From the NCBI RefSeq assembly GCF_000313615.1, contig NZ_AMZQ01000001.1, positions 248,001-312,000 of the forward strand: a DNA stretch of 64,000 nucleotides. Direction: 5' to 3'. The stretch is from Campylobacter showae CSUNSWCD (lineage in GTDB: Bacteria; Campylobacterota; Campylobacteria; Campylobacterales; Campylobacteraceae). A program made the position numbers and the translations under genes. This document shows positions 47,269-55,525 of the stretch, piece by piece; the stretch's first letter is position 1; every line of letters begins with the position of its first letter. Below the pieces are notes generated by a model. It did no database searches and was not told where the DNA came from. It was given only the letters and a program-made list of their open reading frames with translations.

Positions 47269-48075
47269 ATGATACTAATAGCAGGGCCTTGCGTCATCGA
47301 GAGCGAGCAGCTCGTATTTGACGTGGCAAAAAGGCTAGTTAAATTTAACGAAGATAAGCGGATAGATTTTTATTTCAAATCAAGCTTTGATAAGGCAAAT
47401 CGCACGAGTATAAGCTCGTTTCGCGGGCCCGGACTTGAAAAAGGGTGTGAAATTTTAGCCAAGGTAAAAAAGGAATTCGGTTTTAAAATTTTAACCGATA
47501 TCCACGAGAGCTATCAGGCCGGTCCTGTTGGCGAAGTGGCCGACGTGCTGCAAATACCTGCATTTTTATGCCGCCAAACCGATCTGCTCGTGGCTGCGGC
47601 TAAGACAAAAGCGGTCGTAAATATCAAAAAAGGGCAGTTTTTGGCAGCGTCTGCGATGAAGCACTCGGTTAAAAAGGTGCTAGAAACGCGCGGCGTGAGT
47701 GGCGATGGATACGAGGTTGCAAAGAAAAACGGAGTGTGGCTAACCGAGCGTGGAAGCACCTTTGGATATGGAAATTTAGTCGTTGATATGAGAAATTTGG
47801 TGATGATGAGAGAGTTTGCGCCCGTGATTTTTGACGCGACTCACAGCGTGCAGATGCCTAGCGCTCTAGGCGAAAAAAGCGGCGGCGACTCTAGGTTTGT
47901 GCCGTATCTTGCAAGAGCAGCAGCTAGCGTTGGGGTAGATGGATTTTTCTATGAGACGCATATAAATCCTTGCGAAGCGCTATGTGACGGACCAAATATG
48001 CTAAATTTAGACGAGCTGGATGCAAATATCGCTCAAATTTTTAAGATAAAAGACGCCCTAGGCGATGCAAACTAA
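47269..48075 (+). CDS. kdsA: 3-deoxy-8-phosphooctulonate synthase (KDO-8-P synthase)
   Basis: A 268-residue TIM barrel: [13 protein letters not shown] at the N-terminus, [20 protein letters not shown] near 37, LTDIHE near 80 and [10 protein letters not shown] near 190. It joins PEP and arabinose 5-phosphate to make the KDO precursor of LOS. AAAGGAGAAAAA precedes the ATG. Its 3' end overlaps the first SMR gene. In C. jejuni kdsA runs straight into ribH. Confidence 0.95.
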   Translation: MILIAGPCVIESEQLVFDVAKRLVKFNEDKRIDFYFKSSFDKANRTSISSFRGPGLEKGCEILAKVKKEFGFKILTDIHESYQAGPVGEVADVLQIPAFLCRQTDLLVAAAKTKAVVNIKKGQFLAASAMKHSVKKVLETRGVSGDGYEVAKKNGVWLTERGSTFGYGNLVVDMRNLVMMREFAPVIFDATHSVQMPSALGEKSGGDSRFVPYLARAAASVGVDGFFYETHINPCEALCDGPNMLNLDELDANIAQIFKIKDALGDAN

Positions 48076-48394
48076 GGGCTTTTTGTGGGTTTTAGGCGGC
48101 GCGGTGGCTGAGTGCGGCTGGGCGTATGGGCTAAAGCATGCATCAAGCGCGCCAGAGATCGCGCTCACTGCGATGCTCGTTTGCGTTAGTTTTACATCCT
48201 TTATTATGGCGATGAAATACCTGCCCATTAGTATCACATACACCGTGTTTGTGGGGCTTGGGGCGTTTTTCGTCGTGATCGCCGAGATCGTGAGCGAATT
48301 TCGCGCAAGCGGCCAGACGCCAGATTTATTGCGGCTATTTTTTATAGCGACGCTGATCGCGGGCGTGCTGGGGTTAAAAAGGCTAAAATCTTGA
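48065..48394 (+). CDS. Small multidrug resistance protein, subunit 1 (SugE/Gdx-like)
   Basis: A 109-residue protein with four helices and the SMR core: [17 protein letters not shown] with the essential membrane Glu near residue 16, and [17 protein letters not shown] near 58. The wording is closest to the SugE/Gdx (guanidinium exporter) branch. With its partner at 48391 it should form a heteromeric dual-topology pair. ATG 48065 overlaps the kdsA end, so it depends on the kdsA transcript. No guanidine riboswitch is visible upstream. The substrate is inferred only. Confidence 0.8.
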   Translation: MQTKGFLWVLGGAVAECGWAYGLKHASSAPEIALTAMLVCVSFTSFIMAMKYLPISITYTVFVGLGAFFVVIAEIVSEFRASGQTPDLLRLFFIATLIAGVLGLKRLKS

Positions 48395-48714
48395 CGCATG
48401 TTTTGGCTCTTTTGACGGCCGGGTTCTGCGAGGTCTCGGGCGTGTTTTTTCTAACCAAATTTCAAAAAAGCTTCGGCGTGAAAAAGGTGGCAAATTTTTT
48501 GATTTTGGTCGCAAATTTTGCCATTTCGCTCTGGCTTTTGAGCTACGCGATGCAGGCTATGCCTATGTCGGTGGCGTACGCGATTTGGACGGGCATCGGA
48601 GCGGTCGGTGCAGTGCTAGTTGGTCTGGTTTTTAATAAGGAAAAGATAAATTTAGAAAAGGCTCTTTATTTATCACTCATCATCTTTAGCGTAGTGATGT
48701 TAAAGATCGTTTAA
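48391..48714 (+). CDS. Small multidrug resistance protein, subunit 2
   Basis: A 107-residue four-helix SMR protein with the essential Glu in TAGFCEVSGVFFL near residue 13 and AMPMSVAYAIWTGIGAVGAVLVG near 55, followed by NKEKINLEKALYL. The start is TTG 48391, overlapping the stop of the first subunit (TTGA). The two form a paired exporter as in YkkCD-type systems. Six bases separate its TAA at 48712-48714 from AAGGAGC-type sequence and the CDF gene at 48724. Confidence 0.8.
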   Translation: MTHVLALLTAGFCEVSGVFFLTKFQKSFGVKKVANFLILVANFAISLWLLSYAMQAMPMSVAYAIWTGIGAVGAVLVGLVFNKEKINLEKALYLSLIIFSVVMLKIV

Positions 48715-48723
48715 GGAGCAAAT

Positions 48724-49842
48724 TTGGAAGTAGTAGAGCAGGTCACGTCGCGAGATAAGAGTATTGTAAAAACAGGTATCATAGGCATAGTGGCAAATGC
48801 CATTTTAGCGGCGATCAAAGCAGTTGTGGGCTTTGCAAGTGGCTCGATCGCTATCATCTTAGACGCGGTAAATAACCTAAGCGATGCGCTTTCGTCTGTT
48901 ATAACTATCGTTGGCATAAAAATAGCCGGCAAAAATCCGGACAAAGAGCACCCATTTGGCTACGGCAGAGTGGAGTATCTAACGGCTATCGTGATAGGCG
49001 TGATCATACTTTATACAGGCGGTACCTCTGTGGTCGAGTCGGCTAAAAAGATCATCTATCCAAGTGCTCCAAGCTACGATCTCATCTCACTCGTGCTAAT
49101 CGCCATTTTGGTGGTGGTCAAATTTGCACTTGGGATCTACACGCAAAAGGTCGGCGAGAGGGTAAATTCTGACTCGCTCATAGCAAGCGGCGTGGATGCG
49201 AAATTTGACGCTCTCATCTCTCTTGGTACGCTTTTGGCGGCTTTGGTATTTGTGTTTTTTGGCGTTAGCCTTGAGGCATATCTTGGTGTGATCATATCGC
49301 TGCTTCTTATCAAGGCAGCACTTGAAATTTTGCGTGACGCGATAGATAAAATTTTGGGCGCAAGGATGCCTAGTGGCGATAGCTCGGAAATTTATGAGTG
49401 TGTACGCTCGTTTGACGGCGTGCTAGGAGCTTATGACCTTATCTTTAACGACTACGGTCCAGACAAGAAGCTAGGTAGCGTGCATATAGAGGTGGCGCAC
49501 GATATGAACGCCGCGCAGATAGACGCACTTACTAGACGCATACAAAATGAAATTTTTGCGAAATTTAACATTGTTTTAGATACCATTGGCATCTATGCGT
49601 TTGATAAAGAGGACAATGAAACAAGGCTAAACATTGAGAAGATAGTTTTTGGGCATAAATTTATCAAACAAATGCATGGATTTTACATAAACAAAGAGAC
49701 AAGCACGATCACGTTTGATATCGTCATAGACTTTAACGCACCAGATAGCTCGGCACTCTACCGCGAAATTTTATCGCAAGTAAGCAGCGCCTATCCTAGC
49801 TACAAGGTCATCATCACGCGTGACACGGACTACAACGGATAG
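48724..49842 (+). CDS. Cation diffusion facilitator family transporter
   Basis: A 372-residue protein with six transmembrane helices, the metal-site segment DAVNNLSDALSSVITIVG near 46, the HPFGYGRVEYLTA signature near 76 and a second Asp site in SDSLIASGVDAKFDALIS near 155. A cytoplasmic C-terminal domain follows and is longer than in ZitB/FieF. It exports divalent metals (Zn, Fe or Mn). The start is TTG 48724 with AAGGAGC upstream. It is inserted between the SMR pair and ribH, and its composition is AT-richer than nusB and pyrF. Confidence 0.88.
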   Translation: MEVVEQVTSRDKSIVKTGIIGIVANAILAAIKAVVGFASGSIAIILDAVNNLSDALSSVITIVGIKIAGKNPDKEHPFGYGRVEYLTAIVIGVIILYTGGTSVVESAKKIIYPSAPSYDLISLVLIAILVVVKFALGIYTQKVGERVNSDSLIASGVDAKFDALISLGTLLAALVFVFFGVSLEAYLGVIISLLLIKAALEILRDAIDKILGARMPSGDSSEIYECVRSFDGVLGAYDLIFNDYGPDKKLGSVHIEVAHDMNAAQIDALTRRIQNEIFAKFNIVLDTIGIYAFDKEDNETRLNIEKIVFGHKFIKQMHGFYINKETSTITFDIVIDFNAPDSSALYREILSQVSSAYPSYKVIITRDTDYNG

Positions 49843-49859
49843 AAATTTAAGGAGCAGAC

Positions 49860-50330
49860 ATGAAAATAATCGAAGGAAATTTAGCTTTAAAAGGCGATGA
49901 GAAGATAGCGATCATCAACGCAAGGTTTAACCACATCATCACAGACCGCTTGGTAGAGGGCGCAAAAGACGCATTTTTACGCCACGGTGGCGATGAGAAA
50001 AATTTAACATTAGTGCTAGTTCCTGGGGCATTTGAGATACCTATGGCACTTGAAAAGGTGCTTGCAAGCGGTAAATTTGATGCGGTTTGCTGCGTGGGAG
50101 CGGTGATACGCGGCTCTACGCCTCACTTTGACTACGTGAGTGCCGAGACGACCAAAGGTATCGCAAACGTCACGCTAAAATACGGCAAACCTGTGACCTT
50201 TGGCGTGCTAACGGTAGATAGCATCGAGCAGGCCATCGAGCGAGCGGGCTCAAAGGCCGGAAATAAGGGCTTTGAGGCGATGACAGGCGTGATCGAGATG
50301 CTAAGCTTATATAAAAATTTGGAGGCGTAA
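49860..50330 (+). CDS. ribH: 6,7-dimethyl-8-ribityllumazine synthase
   Basis: A 156-residue enzyme with [15 protein letters not shown] near 20, [13 protein letters not shown] near 54, and [21 protein letters not shown] near 80, which carries the catalytic His. It performs the penultimate step of riboflavin synthesis. TTTAAGGAGCAGAC precedes the ATG. It is followed by nusB after one base, a conserved pairing in this group. Confidence 0.95.
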   Translation: MKIIEGNLALKGDEKIAIINARFNHIITDRLVEGAKDAFLRHGGDEKNLTLVLVPGAFEIPMALEKVLASGKFDAVCCVGAVIRGSTPHFDYVSAETTKGIANVTLKYGKPVTFGVLTVDSIEQAIERAGSKAGNKGFEAMTGVIEMLSLYKNLEA

Positions 50331-50331
50331 A

Positions 50332-50727
50332 ATGGCGACTCGTCATCAGGTCAGGCAGGCTGTCGTTTCACTGCTCTACGCGCGCGAAATGGGTAGCTGC
50401 AGCGAGGAGTTCGTTGAGGAGTTTTTAGAGGAAAAAAAGATCCGAAATGATCAGCGAAGCCTCGCGCTATCGCTTTTTCACGGTATTTTGGAGCATGCAG
50501 ATGAGCTTGACGGGCTACTAAATGCGCGCCTAAAAGAGTGGAAGATAAACGAGATCGGCAGTATCGAGCGCGCCGTGCTTAGGCTAGGGGCGTACGAGAT
50601 GAAATTTACCCCGACCGATAAGGCCGTCATCATAAACGAGGGCATCGAGCTTGGCAAGGAGCTGGGCGGCGACTCGGCACCGAAATTTATAAACGGCGTA
50701 CTAGACGCGCTAAAGGCCGATCTGTGA
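50332..50727 (+). CDS. nusB: Transcription antitermination protein NusB
   Basis: A 131-residue all-helical protein with [18 protein letters not shown] at the N-terminus and the conserved [20 protein letters not shown] and [14 protein letters not shown] segments. It binds boxA RNA with ribosomal S10 to support rRNA transcription. The ATG is preceded by TTGGAGGCG within the ribH 3' end. It overlaps pyrF by 4 bases. Confidence 0.93.
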   Translation: MATRHQVRQAVVSLLYAREMGSCSEEFVEEFLEEKKIRNDQRSLALSLFHGILEHADELDGLLNARLKEWKINEIGSIERAVLRLGAYEMKFTPTDKAVIINEGIELGKELGGDSAPKFINGVLDALKADL

Positions 50728-51410
50728 AGCTCTGCGTCGCGCTTGATCTGGGCTCGAAACGGGAGTGCTTGCAGCTAGCGGAGGGGCTTGCTGGTTTATC
50801 CGATAAAATTTGGCTAAAAGTGGGCTTGCGAGCCTATTTGCGCGATGGGGCGGGATTTATCGAGGAGCTAAAAAAGCTCGGAAATTTTAAAATTTTCCTC
50901 GATCTAAAGCTCTACGACATCCCAAACACCATGGCTGACGCCGCCGAGGAGATCGCTAAAATCGGTGTCGATATGATAAATGTGCATGCAAGTAGCGGCA
51001 AGCGCGCGATGGCTACGGTGATGGAGCGGCTGGACAGACTAGCTTCGCGCCCACTGGTGCTTGCGGTTTCTGCGCTAACGAGCTTTGACGAAACCGAATT
51101 TAGCGCGGTTTACGAGCAAAATTTAAGCGACGCCGTGCGCAAATTTGGCGTGATGAGCTACGAGGCAGGGCTTGACGGCATGGTCTGCTCGGCATTCGAG
51201 AGTCGCCTGATAAAGGACGCTACGAACGCAAATTTTATCACGCTCTGCCCGGGTGTGAGGCCGTTTGGCGAGAGCGCGGGGGATCAAAAGCGAGTGGCGG
51301 ATCTGGGCGTCGCGCGCGAGGCGGGGGCTGATTTTATCGTGGTAGGTCGCCCGATCTATCAGGCGCAAAACCCGCACGAAATTTGCGAGCGGATTTTGGG
51401 GCAAATTTAA
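50724..51410 (+). CDS. pyrF: Orotidine 5'-phosphate decarboxylase
   Basis: A 228-residue TIM barrel: [13 protein letters not shown] at the N-terminus, the catalytic [10 protein letters not shown] (Asp-Lys-x-x-Asp) near 61, CPGVRPFG near 180 and VVGRPIYQA near 210. It makes UMP. The start is GTG 50724, overlapping the nusB stop (GTGA). It ends the ribH-nusB-pyrF run; the 217 bases after it hold a palindrome but no gene. Confidence 0.94.
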   Translation: MKLCVALDLGSKRECLQLAEGLAGLSDKIWLKVGLRAYLRDGAGFIEELKKLGNFKIFLDLKLYDIPNTMADAAEEIAKIGVDMINVHASSGKRAMATVMERLDRLASRPLVLAVSALTSFDETEFSAVYEQNLSDAVRKFGVMSYEAGLDGMVCSAFESRLIKDATNANFITLCPGVRPFGESAGDQKRVADLGVAREAGADFIVVGRPIYQAQNPHEICERILGQI

Positions 51411-51560
51411 CGCTCGAGCTTGCGTAAAATTTGACGCGAAATCATTTTAACCAGGGTTTTTTCCGCGCGAGAATTTTAATTAACTCATCGCGCAAGGACA
51501 GCTCGGGCGGCGACTGAGCGCAGTAGCGAGATAAAATTTAGCAAGCTTTGCAGCGCATAA

Positions 51561-51583
51561 GAATGAAATTTAAAATTTCATTC
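51561..51583. repeat. Perfect 11-base inverted repeat upstream of the Cdd1-like gene
   Basis: GAATGAAATTT (51561-51571) and AAATTTCATTC (51573-51583) are exact reverse complements around a single A. It lies 45 bases before the next start codon and could be an operator for a dimeric repressor or a short cruciform. No T-run follows, so a terminator for pyrF is unlikely. Confidence 0.6.
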
Positions 51584-51627
51584 AAAACGGCGAGCTTGGC
51601 GGAGCTTAAAAGAAATTTGAGGTAAAT

Positions 51628-51870
51628 TTGAGCGATTTTAAGAAAATCCCCTATGTCGGAGAGGCGACCGAGGCCGATCTGCTCGCACTCGGCTACGAGG
51701 ATATCGCTTCGCTAAAGGGCGCGGATCCGGACGAGATGTATGAGCGCACAAGGGCGCTCGGGCGCGGCAGCGACAGGTGTATCCTTTACGTTTACCGCAT
51801 GGTTTGCTACTACGCAAATACTCCGCACCCAGACAAAGCCAAGCTGAAATGGTGGATTTGGAAGGACTAA
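51628..51870 (+). CDS. Cdd1-like helix-hairpin-helix protein
   Basis: An 80-residue protein with an N-terminal helix-hairpin-helix (KIPYVGEATEADLLALGYEDIASLKG) and the Cdd1 (pathogenicity locus) tail PDEMYERTRALG...DRCILYVYRMVCYYAN. Function is unknown; the HhH suggests DNA binding. The start is TTG 51628, in the context GAGGTAAATTTG. It stands alone, with a perfect palindrome 45 bases upstream and a tRNA gene 145 bases downstream. Confidence 0.8.
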   Translation: MSDFKKIPYVGEATEADLLALGYEDIASLKGADPDEMYERTRALGRGSDRCILYVYRMVCYYANTPHPDKAKLKWWIWKD

Positions 51871-52014
51871 ATTTTCAAATTTGACCCGCGCCGAGTCGTT
51901 TAAATTTGATCAAATTTTACTCGATTATCTTTCTGCGCAAGAGCACCAGGTGCGAAAATGCAAATTTAAGCAAGATATCAGCGGTATTTAATTATAATGC
52001 GGTTTCTTTTTTGT

Positions 52015-52105
52015 GGACAGATGGGTGAGTGGCCGAAACCACACCCCTGCTAAGGGTGCAGCTTCTAATCGGGGCTCGAGGGTTCAAATCCCTCTCTGTC
52101 CGCCA
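52015..52105 (+). tRNA. tRNA-Ser (anticodon GCT)
   Basis: A 91-base class II tRNA. The acceptor stem GGACAGA pairs with TCTGTCC. The anticodon arm CACCC-CTGCTAA-GGGTG shows GCT at the centre. There is a long variable arm, the T-arm GAGGGTTCAAATCCCTC, discriminator G and an encoded CCA. It reads AGC and AGU serine codons. TATAAT-like ATTATAATGC about 20 bases upstream is a suitable -10 box. Confidence 0.95.
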
Positions 52106-52885
52106 CCACTTCAAGAAACACACAGAAAACCCCCGCAAGTTACGGCAACAAAAAGAAACTACCAGCAGTGTTTTTTGCTGATATTTTCTCTGACTATCCA
52201 ATAAAAACAGTCAAAATTTACACATCCAATCAGCCAAAATGATATACAATGCCCAAATTATTAGCACGGATCAGTAATCCAAGTTAAAGATAAACTGTAT
52301 TTTTGTAAGCGGTAGCGACAATCTACCATTAAAATAATGTCTAATGGCAGTCAATTTTATCTACGAGTTTCGCAGTAAAGTAGTGAATAAGCCCAAAAGA
52401 ATTATTATAGCAAAGTAGGCGAAATAAGCCTAGCTAAAGCTACGGAGAGGCGCGACGAGCTAAAGCGATACTTTGAATTTCAGACGACGGATCTTGTGAT
52501 ATGTATAAAATATTGCAAGCTATTTGAGTCCGTAAAATCAAGCTAAATTTAAATTTGTAGATACTTTTTATTCTATGCCATTTTGGGCGGTTTTGCGCGT
52601 AAATTTAGATTTTAAAAATATTAAAAAATAAAATTTGCACTAGAGGCGAAATGAAAATAAGCTAGTTTTATCTTATCCAAATTTAGCCTTGCAAGGGTAC
52701 TGCAAGTTAAATTTCTAAAATCGGACCGCATTTCAAATAAATAGATTGATATTAAAAAAGCCAAAACCGTTATTTTGCTACTTTTGTTTTTGTCGATATG
52801 AAAATTTAACGAGCGGCTTACTCTCTCGCATCTATAAACTTGTGCCTACGCGATAAAAATTACCACAAAAGTAAGCCGCCCGTTT
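52106..52885. other. Region without intact genes downstream of tRNA-Ser
   Basis: About 780 bases of AT-rich sequence with no intact gene. It contains a weak hairpin after the tRNA (CAGCA...TGCTG near 52161), a hairpin ACCATTA...TAATGG (52325-52347), and a short open stretch of about 50 codons on the plus strand ending near 52545 (reading LAKATERRDELKRYFEFQ). That stretch has no start codon and may be a gene remnant. It also holds a large inverted repeat at its end. Such debris beside a tRNA-Ser gene is what a decayed integration site would leave, but no direct repeat of the tRNA end or integrase was found. Confidence 0.45.
52809..52883. terminator. Long-loop inverted repeat with T-run, between tRNA-Ser region and pncB
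   Basis: ACGAGCGGCTTACT (52809-52822) pairs with AGTAAGCCGCCCGT (52870-52883) with one mismatch. The 47-base loop itself contains a TCGC/GCGA pair. TTTTATTTATTTTTT follows on the plus strand, so a plus-strand transcript would end here. In the other direction it could terminate pncB. Confidence 0.5.
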
Positions 52886-54331
52886 TTATTTATTTTTTGT
52901 GCTACGTAAAAGCTCCATCTTCATCTCGTAGTAGTCCACGCTCATATCGACGTAGTGCTTGTGCGGGTTTTCAAAGCGCTGCTCCTCCTGCCAAATTTCA
53001 TTTTCGAGCTGCTCTTTTACGTACTCTCTGATTTTTGCTAAATTTACATTTTCACCAACGCGTTTGCCATCTTTTACGACTAGATTTTGTAGCTGCCGCG
53101 CCGTGCAGCCCTCAAAATACAGCTCCTTCCACGGTTTTTCGGGATCTATGTAGCGGTAGGGTTTGGAGAGATTGGGCGTTTCGTCCGCGTTCGTGATTAA
53201 ATCGGCGACGGCTTGACCGCCTTTATATATGCGCCAAACTTTTTTTAGACCCGGGTTAGTCATCTTTTCTACGGCCTCTGAGACTTTTATGCGCGGGCTA
53301 AAAATGCCTTTATTTTCGACTGCAACTAGTTTATAGACTCCGCTAAAAACCGGATCGCTTTTTGACGTTATCAGGCGCTCGCCTACGCCAAAGCCGTCTA
53401 TGCGTCCGCCTTGGGTTAAAATCGAGGCGATGGTGTATTCATCCAGACTGTTTGAGACGATGATTTTACAGTCTTGTAGCCCTGCGGCATCCAGCATCGC
53501 GCGCGTTTTTTTAGATAGATACGCCAGGTCGCCGGAGTCTAGCCTGACTGCTTTTAGGCGTTTGCCCAGTGGCTCAAGCACTTCTTTTGCCGTTTTTATC
53601 GCATTTGGCACGCCGCTATGCAGCACGTCGTAGGTATCTACGAGCAGCGAAGCGGAGTCTGGATAGAGCAGGGCGTAGCGCTTAAAGGCTTCAAATTCGT
53701 CGCCGAAATACATCACCCAGCTGTGCGCCATCGTACCGGTCGTCGGTATGCCAAAGGCCTTGGCCGCTAGCACCGTCGCCGTACCGTCCGCGCCGCCGAT
53801 GTAGGCCGCTCTGGCGCCGTAGATCGCGGCGTCTAGGTTGTGCGCGCGCCTAGCGCCGAAGTCAAACACGCTCCTGCCGTCCGCGGCCTTTACGATGCGC
53901 CTAGCCTTGGTCGCGATGAGGCTTTGGTGGTTTATCTGCGATAGGATCGCGGTTTCTATGAGCTGCGCGTCGATAGGCGAGGCTACGACGGTCATAAAAG
54001 GCTCTTGCGGATAGATGATCGTACCCTCGGCAAATGCGTATATATCGCCTCTAAAGCGAAATTTGCGCAGATAATCTAAAAAATCCTCGCTAAATAAATT
54101 TAACGAGCGCAGATAGCCAACGTCGCTCTCGTCAAAGCGTAAATTTTCTACATACTCTATGATCTGCTCAAGTCCCGCAAATATCGCAAAACCGCCGCCG
54201 TCGGGCACCTTGCGGTAAAAAACGTCAAATGCCACGCGCGGCTGATCTCCGCTTTTAAAATACCCCTCCGCCATCGTAAGTTCGTAAAGATCCATCACCA
54301 TGCTGACATTTCTCGCGTCAAACTGCGTCAT
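52886..54331 (-). CDS. pncB: Nicotinate phosphoribosyltransferase
   Basis: A 481-residue enzyme: VMDLYELTMAEGYFKSG at the N-terminus, the phosphorylated-His region GTMAHSWVMYFG near 200, VRLDSGDLAYLSKKTR near 265 and GFGVGERLITSKSDPVFSGVYKLV near 315. It makes nicotinate mononucleotide for NAD salvage. It is monocistronic; a long-loop inverted repeat lies just past its stop. Length matches the longer bacterial NAPRTase type. Confidence 0.92.
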   Translation of the reverse strand: MTQFDARNVSMVMDLYELTMAEGYFKSGDQPRVAFDVFYRKVPDGGGFAIFAGLEQIIEYVENLRFDESDVGYLRSLNLFSEDFLDYLRKFRFRGDIYAFAEGTIIYPQEPFMTVVASPIDAQLIETAILSQINHQSLIATKARRIVKAADGRSVFDFGARRAHNLDAAIYGARAAYIGGADGTATVLAAKAFGIPTTGTMAHSWVMYFGDEFEAFKRYALLYPDSASLLVDTYDVLHSGVPNAIKTAKEVLEPLGKRLKAVRLDSGDLAYLSKKTRAMLDAAGLQDCKIIVSNSLDEYTIASILTQGGRIDGFGVGERLITSKSDPVFSGVYKLVAVENKGIFSPRIKVSEAVEKMTNPGLKKVWRIYKGGQAVADLITNADETPNLSKPYRYIDPEKPWKELYFEGCTARQLQNLVVKDGKRVGENVNLAKIREYVKEQLENEIWQEEQRFENPHKHYVDMSVDYYEMKMELLRSTKNK

Positions 54332-54584
54332 TTTTGCCCTTTCTCGTTAAAATTTGATAATGATATAACCCCGCGGCTTGCGAGACGCTGAAATTTGGCG
54401 GAATGATTTTAAACAAATATATTATTTAATCTCATAATATTATCACTTTTTATCGGTTTTTAAGCTCGTTTAGCATATAGTTTTAAATATTTTATTTAAA
54501 GAAAATTTTTTATATTATCTTTATATTTTAAATTACGTTTTTTGATTTTGAGGGAAATAAAATTTGAAAATTTAGGAGGATTTT

Positions 54585-55295
54585 ATGAAACAAGCCTTGC
54601 TACTAAGCAGCTCAAGCTACAAAGATACGGGCTATCTTAGGCATTGTAAAAACTGGATACACGAGTTTTTAAAAGAGTGCGGAGTTTGGGACGAGCAGGT
54701 GCTTTTCATCCCGTATGCCGGAGTTCGCCGCACAAACGACGAATACGAGCAAAAAGTCATCGACTGCCTGGAGTACAAAAATATCGCATCCATCCATAAA
54801 TTTAGCGATCCAAAACGCGCCGTAGCCGAAGCTAAAGCCATCTGCATCGGCGGCGGAAACACCTTTGCGCTACTTTACTATCTTTATAAATTTGATTTAG
54901 TCGAAGCCATCAGACAAAGAGTGGAGGCGGGAGTGCCGTATTTTGGCTGGAGTGCGGGCGCAAACGTCGCTGGAAGCACGATGATGACGACAAACGACAT
55001 GCCTATCATCATGCCAAAGAGCTTTGACGCGTTAAATATCTTCCCGCATCAGATAAATCCGCATTTTATCAGCGGTAAGATCGCCGGACACAACGGCGAA
55101 AGCAGGGAGGAGAGGCTGGAGGAGTTTTTGATAGTAAATCAAAAAAGCCTGATCTACGCGCTGCCCGAAGGTACGGCCCTAAGGTTAAAGGGCGAAAACG
55201 CAACCGTGATGGGCATGGAAAATAGTCCCGTCTTAAAAATGGCGTATCAAAAAGAAACCGAGTTCATAAAAGTCGGCGATAGCTTTAAATTTTAG
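54585..55295 (+). CDS. pepE: Alpha-aspartyl dipeptidase (peptidase E, S51)
   Basis: A 236-residue S51 peptidase with IGGGNTFALLYYLY near 85, the nucleophile Ser in FGWSAGANVAGSTMMTTNDMP near 122 and the catalytic His in NPHFISGK near 158. It cleaves N-terminal aspartyl dipeptides in the cytoplasm. AGGAGGATTTT gives a very strong binding site, and the 250 bases upstream are extremely AT-rich. It is followed by a DcuC-type carrier, so Asp from peptides could be linked to C4-dicarboxylate metabolism. Confidence 0.92.
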   Translation: MKQALLLSSSSYKDTGYLRHCKNWIHEFLKECGVWDEQVLFIPYAGVRRTNDEYEQKVIDCLEYKNIASIHKFSDPKRAVAEAKAICIGGGNTFALLYYLYKFDLVEAIRQRVEAGVPYFGWSAGANVAGSTMMTTNDMPIIMPKSFDALNIFPHQINPHFISGKIAGHNGESREERLEEFLIVNQKSLIYALPEGTALRLKGENATVMGMENSPVLKMAYQKETEFIKVGDSFKF

Positions 55296-55525
55296 TCGTT
55301 TGAGCCCATGCTCAAATTTAACGAGCCTTGCTAAAACTCGGCAAATTTGACGAAAATTTCAAATTTGAAACGGTTTTAGAAAAGCTTTCAAATTTGGATT
55401 TGACATCGGTCGGCGACAAAAATAAAAAGATTAAATTTGACTCAAATTTAGCGCGCAAAACCCAAGCGGCGTAAATTTGAGCCAAATTTGAAATAAGTAT
55501 AAAACACAAAACGAAAGGGGACAAA

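Noticed and set aside
48040-48070. Guanidine riboswitch for the SMR pair
   Set aside because: The first SMR start lies inside kdsA with no leader, so there is no room for a riboswitch directly upstream.
52325-52347. Hairpin ACCATTA...TAATGG as a transcription terminator for tRNA-Ser
   Set aside because: It is about 220 bases past the tRNA and has no T-run; a smaller hairpin nearer to the tRNA is a better candidate.
55328-55474. A 48-codon plus-strand frame between pepE and the DcuC-family gene, reading LLKLGKFDENFKFETVLEKL
   Set aside because: It is built mostly from AAATTT words read as Lys-Phe, has no ribosome binding site before the TTG, and no domain; it is probably chance.
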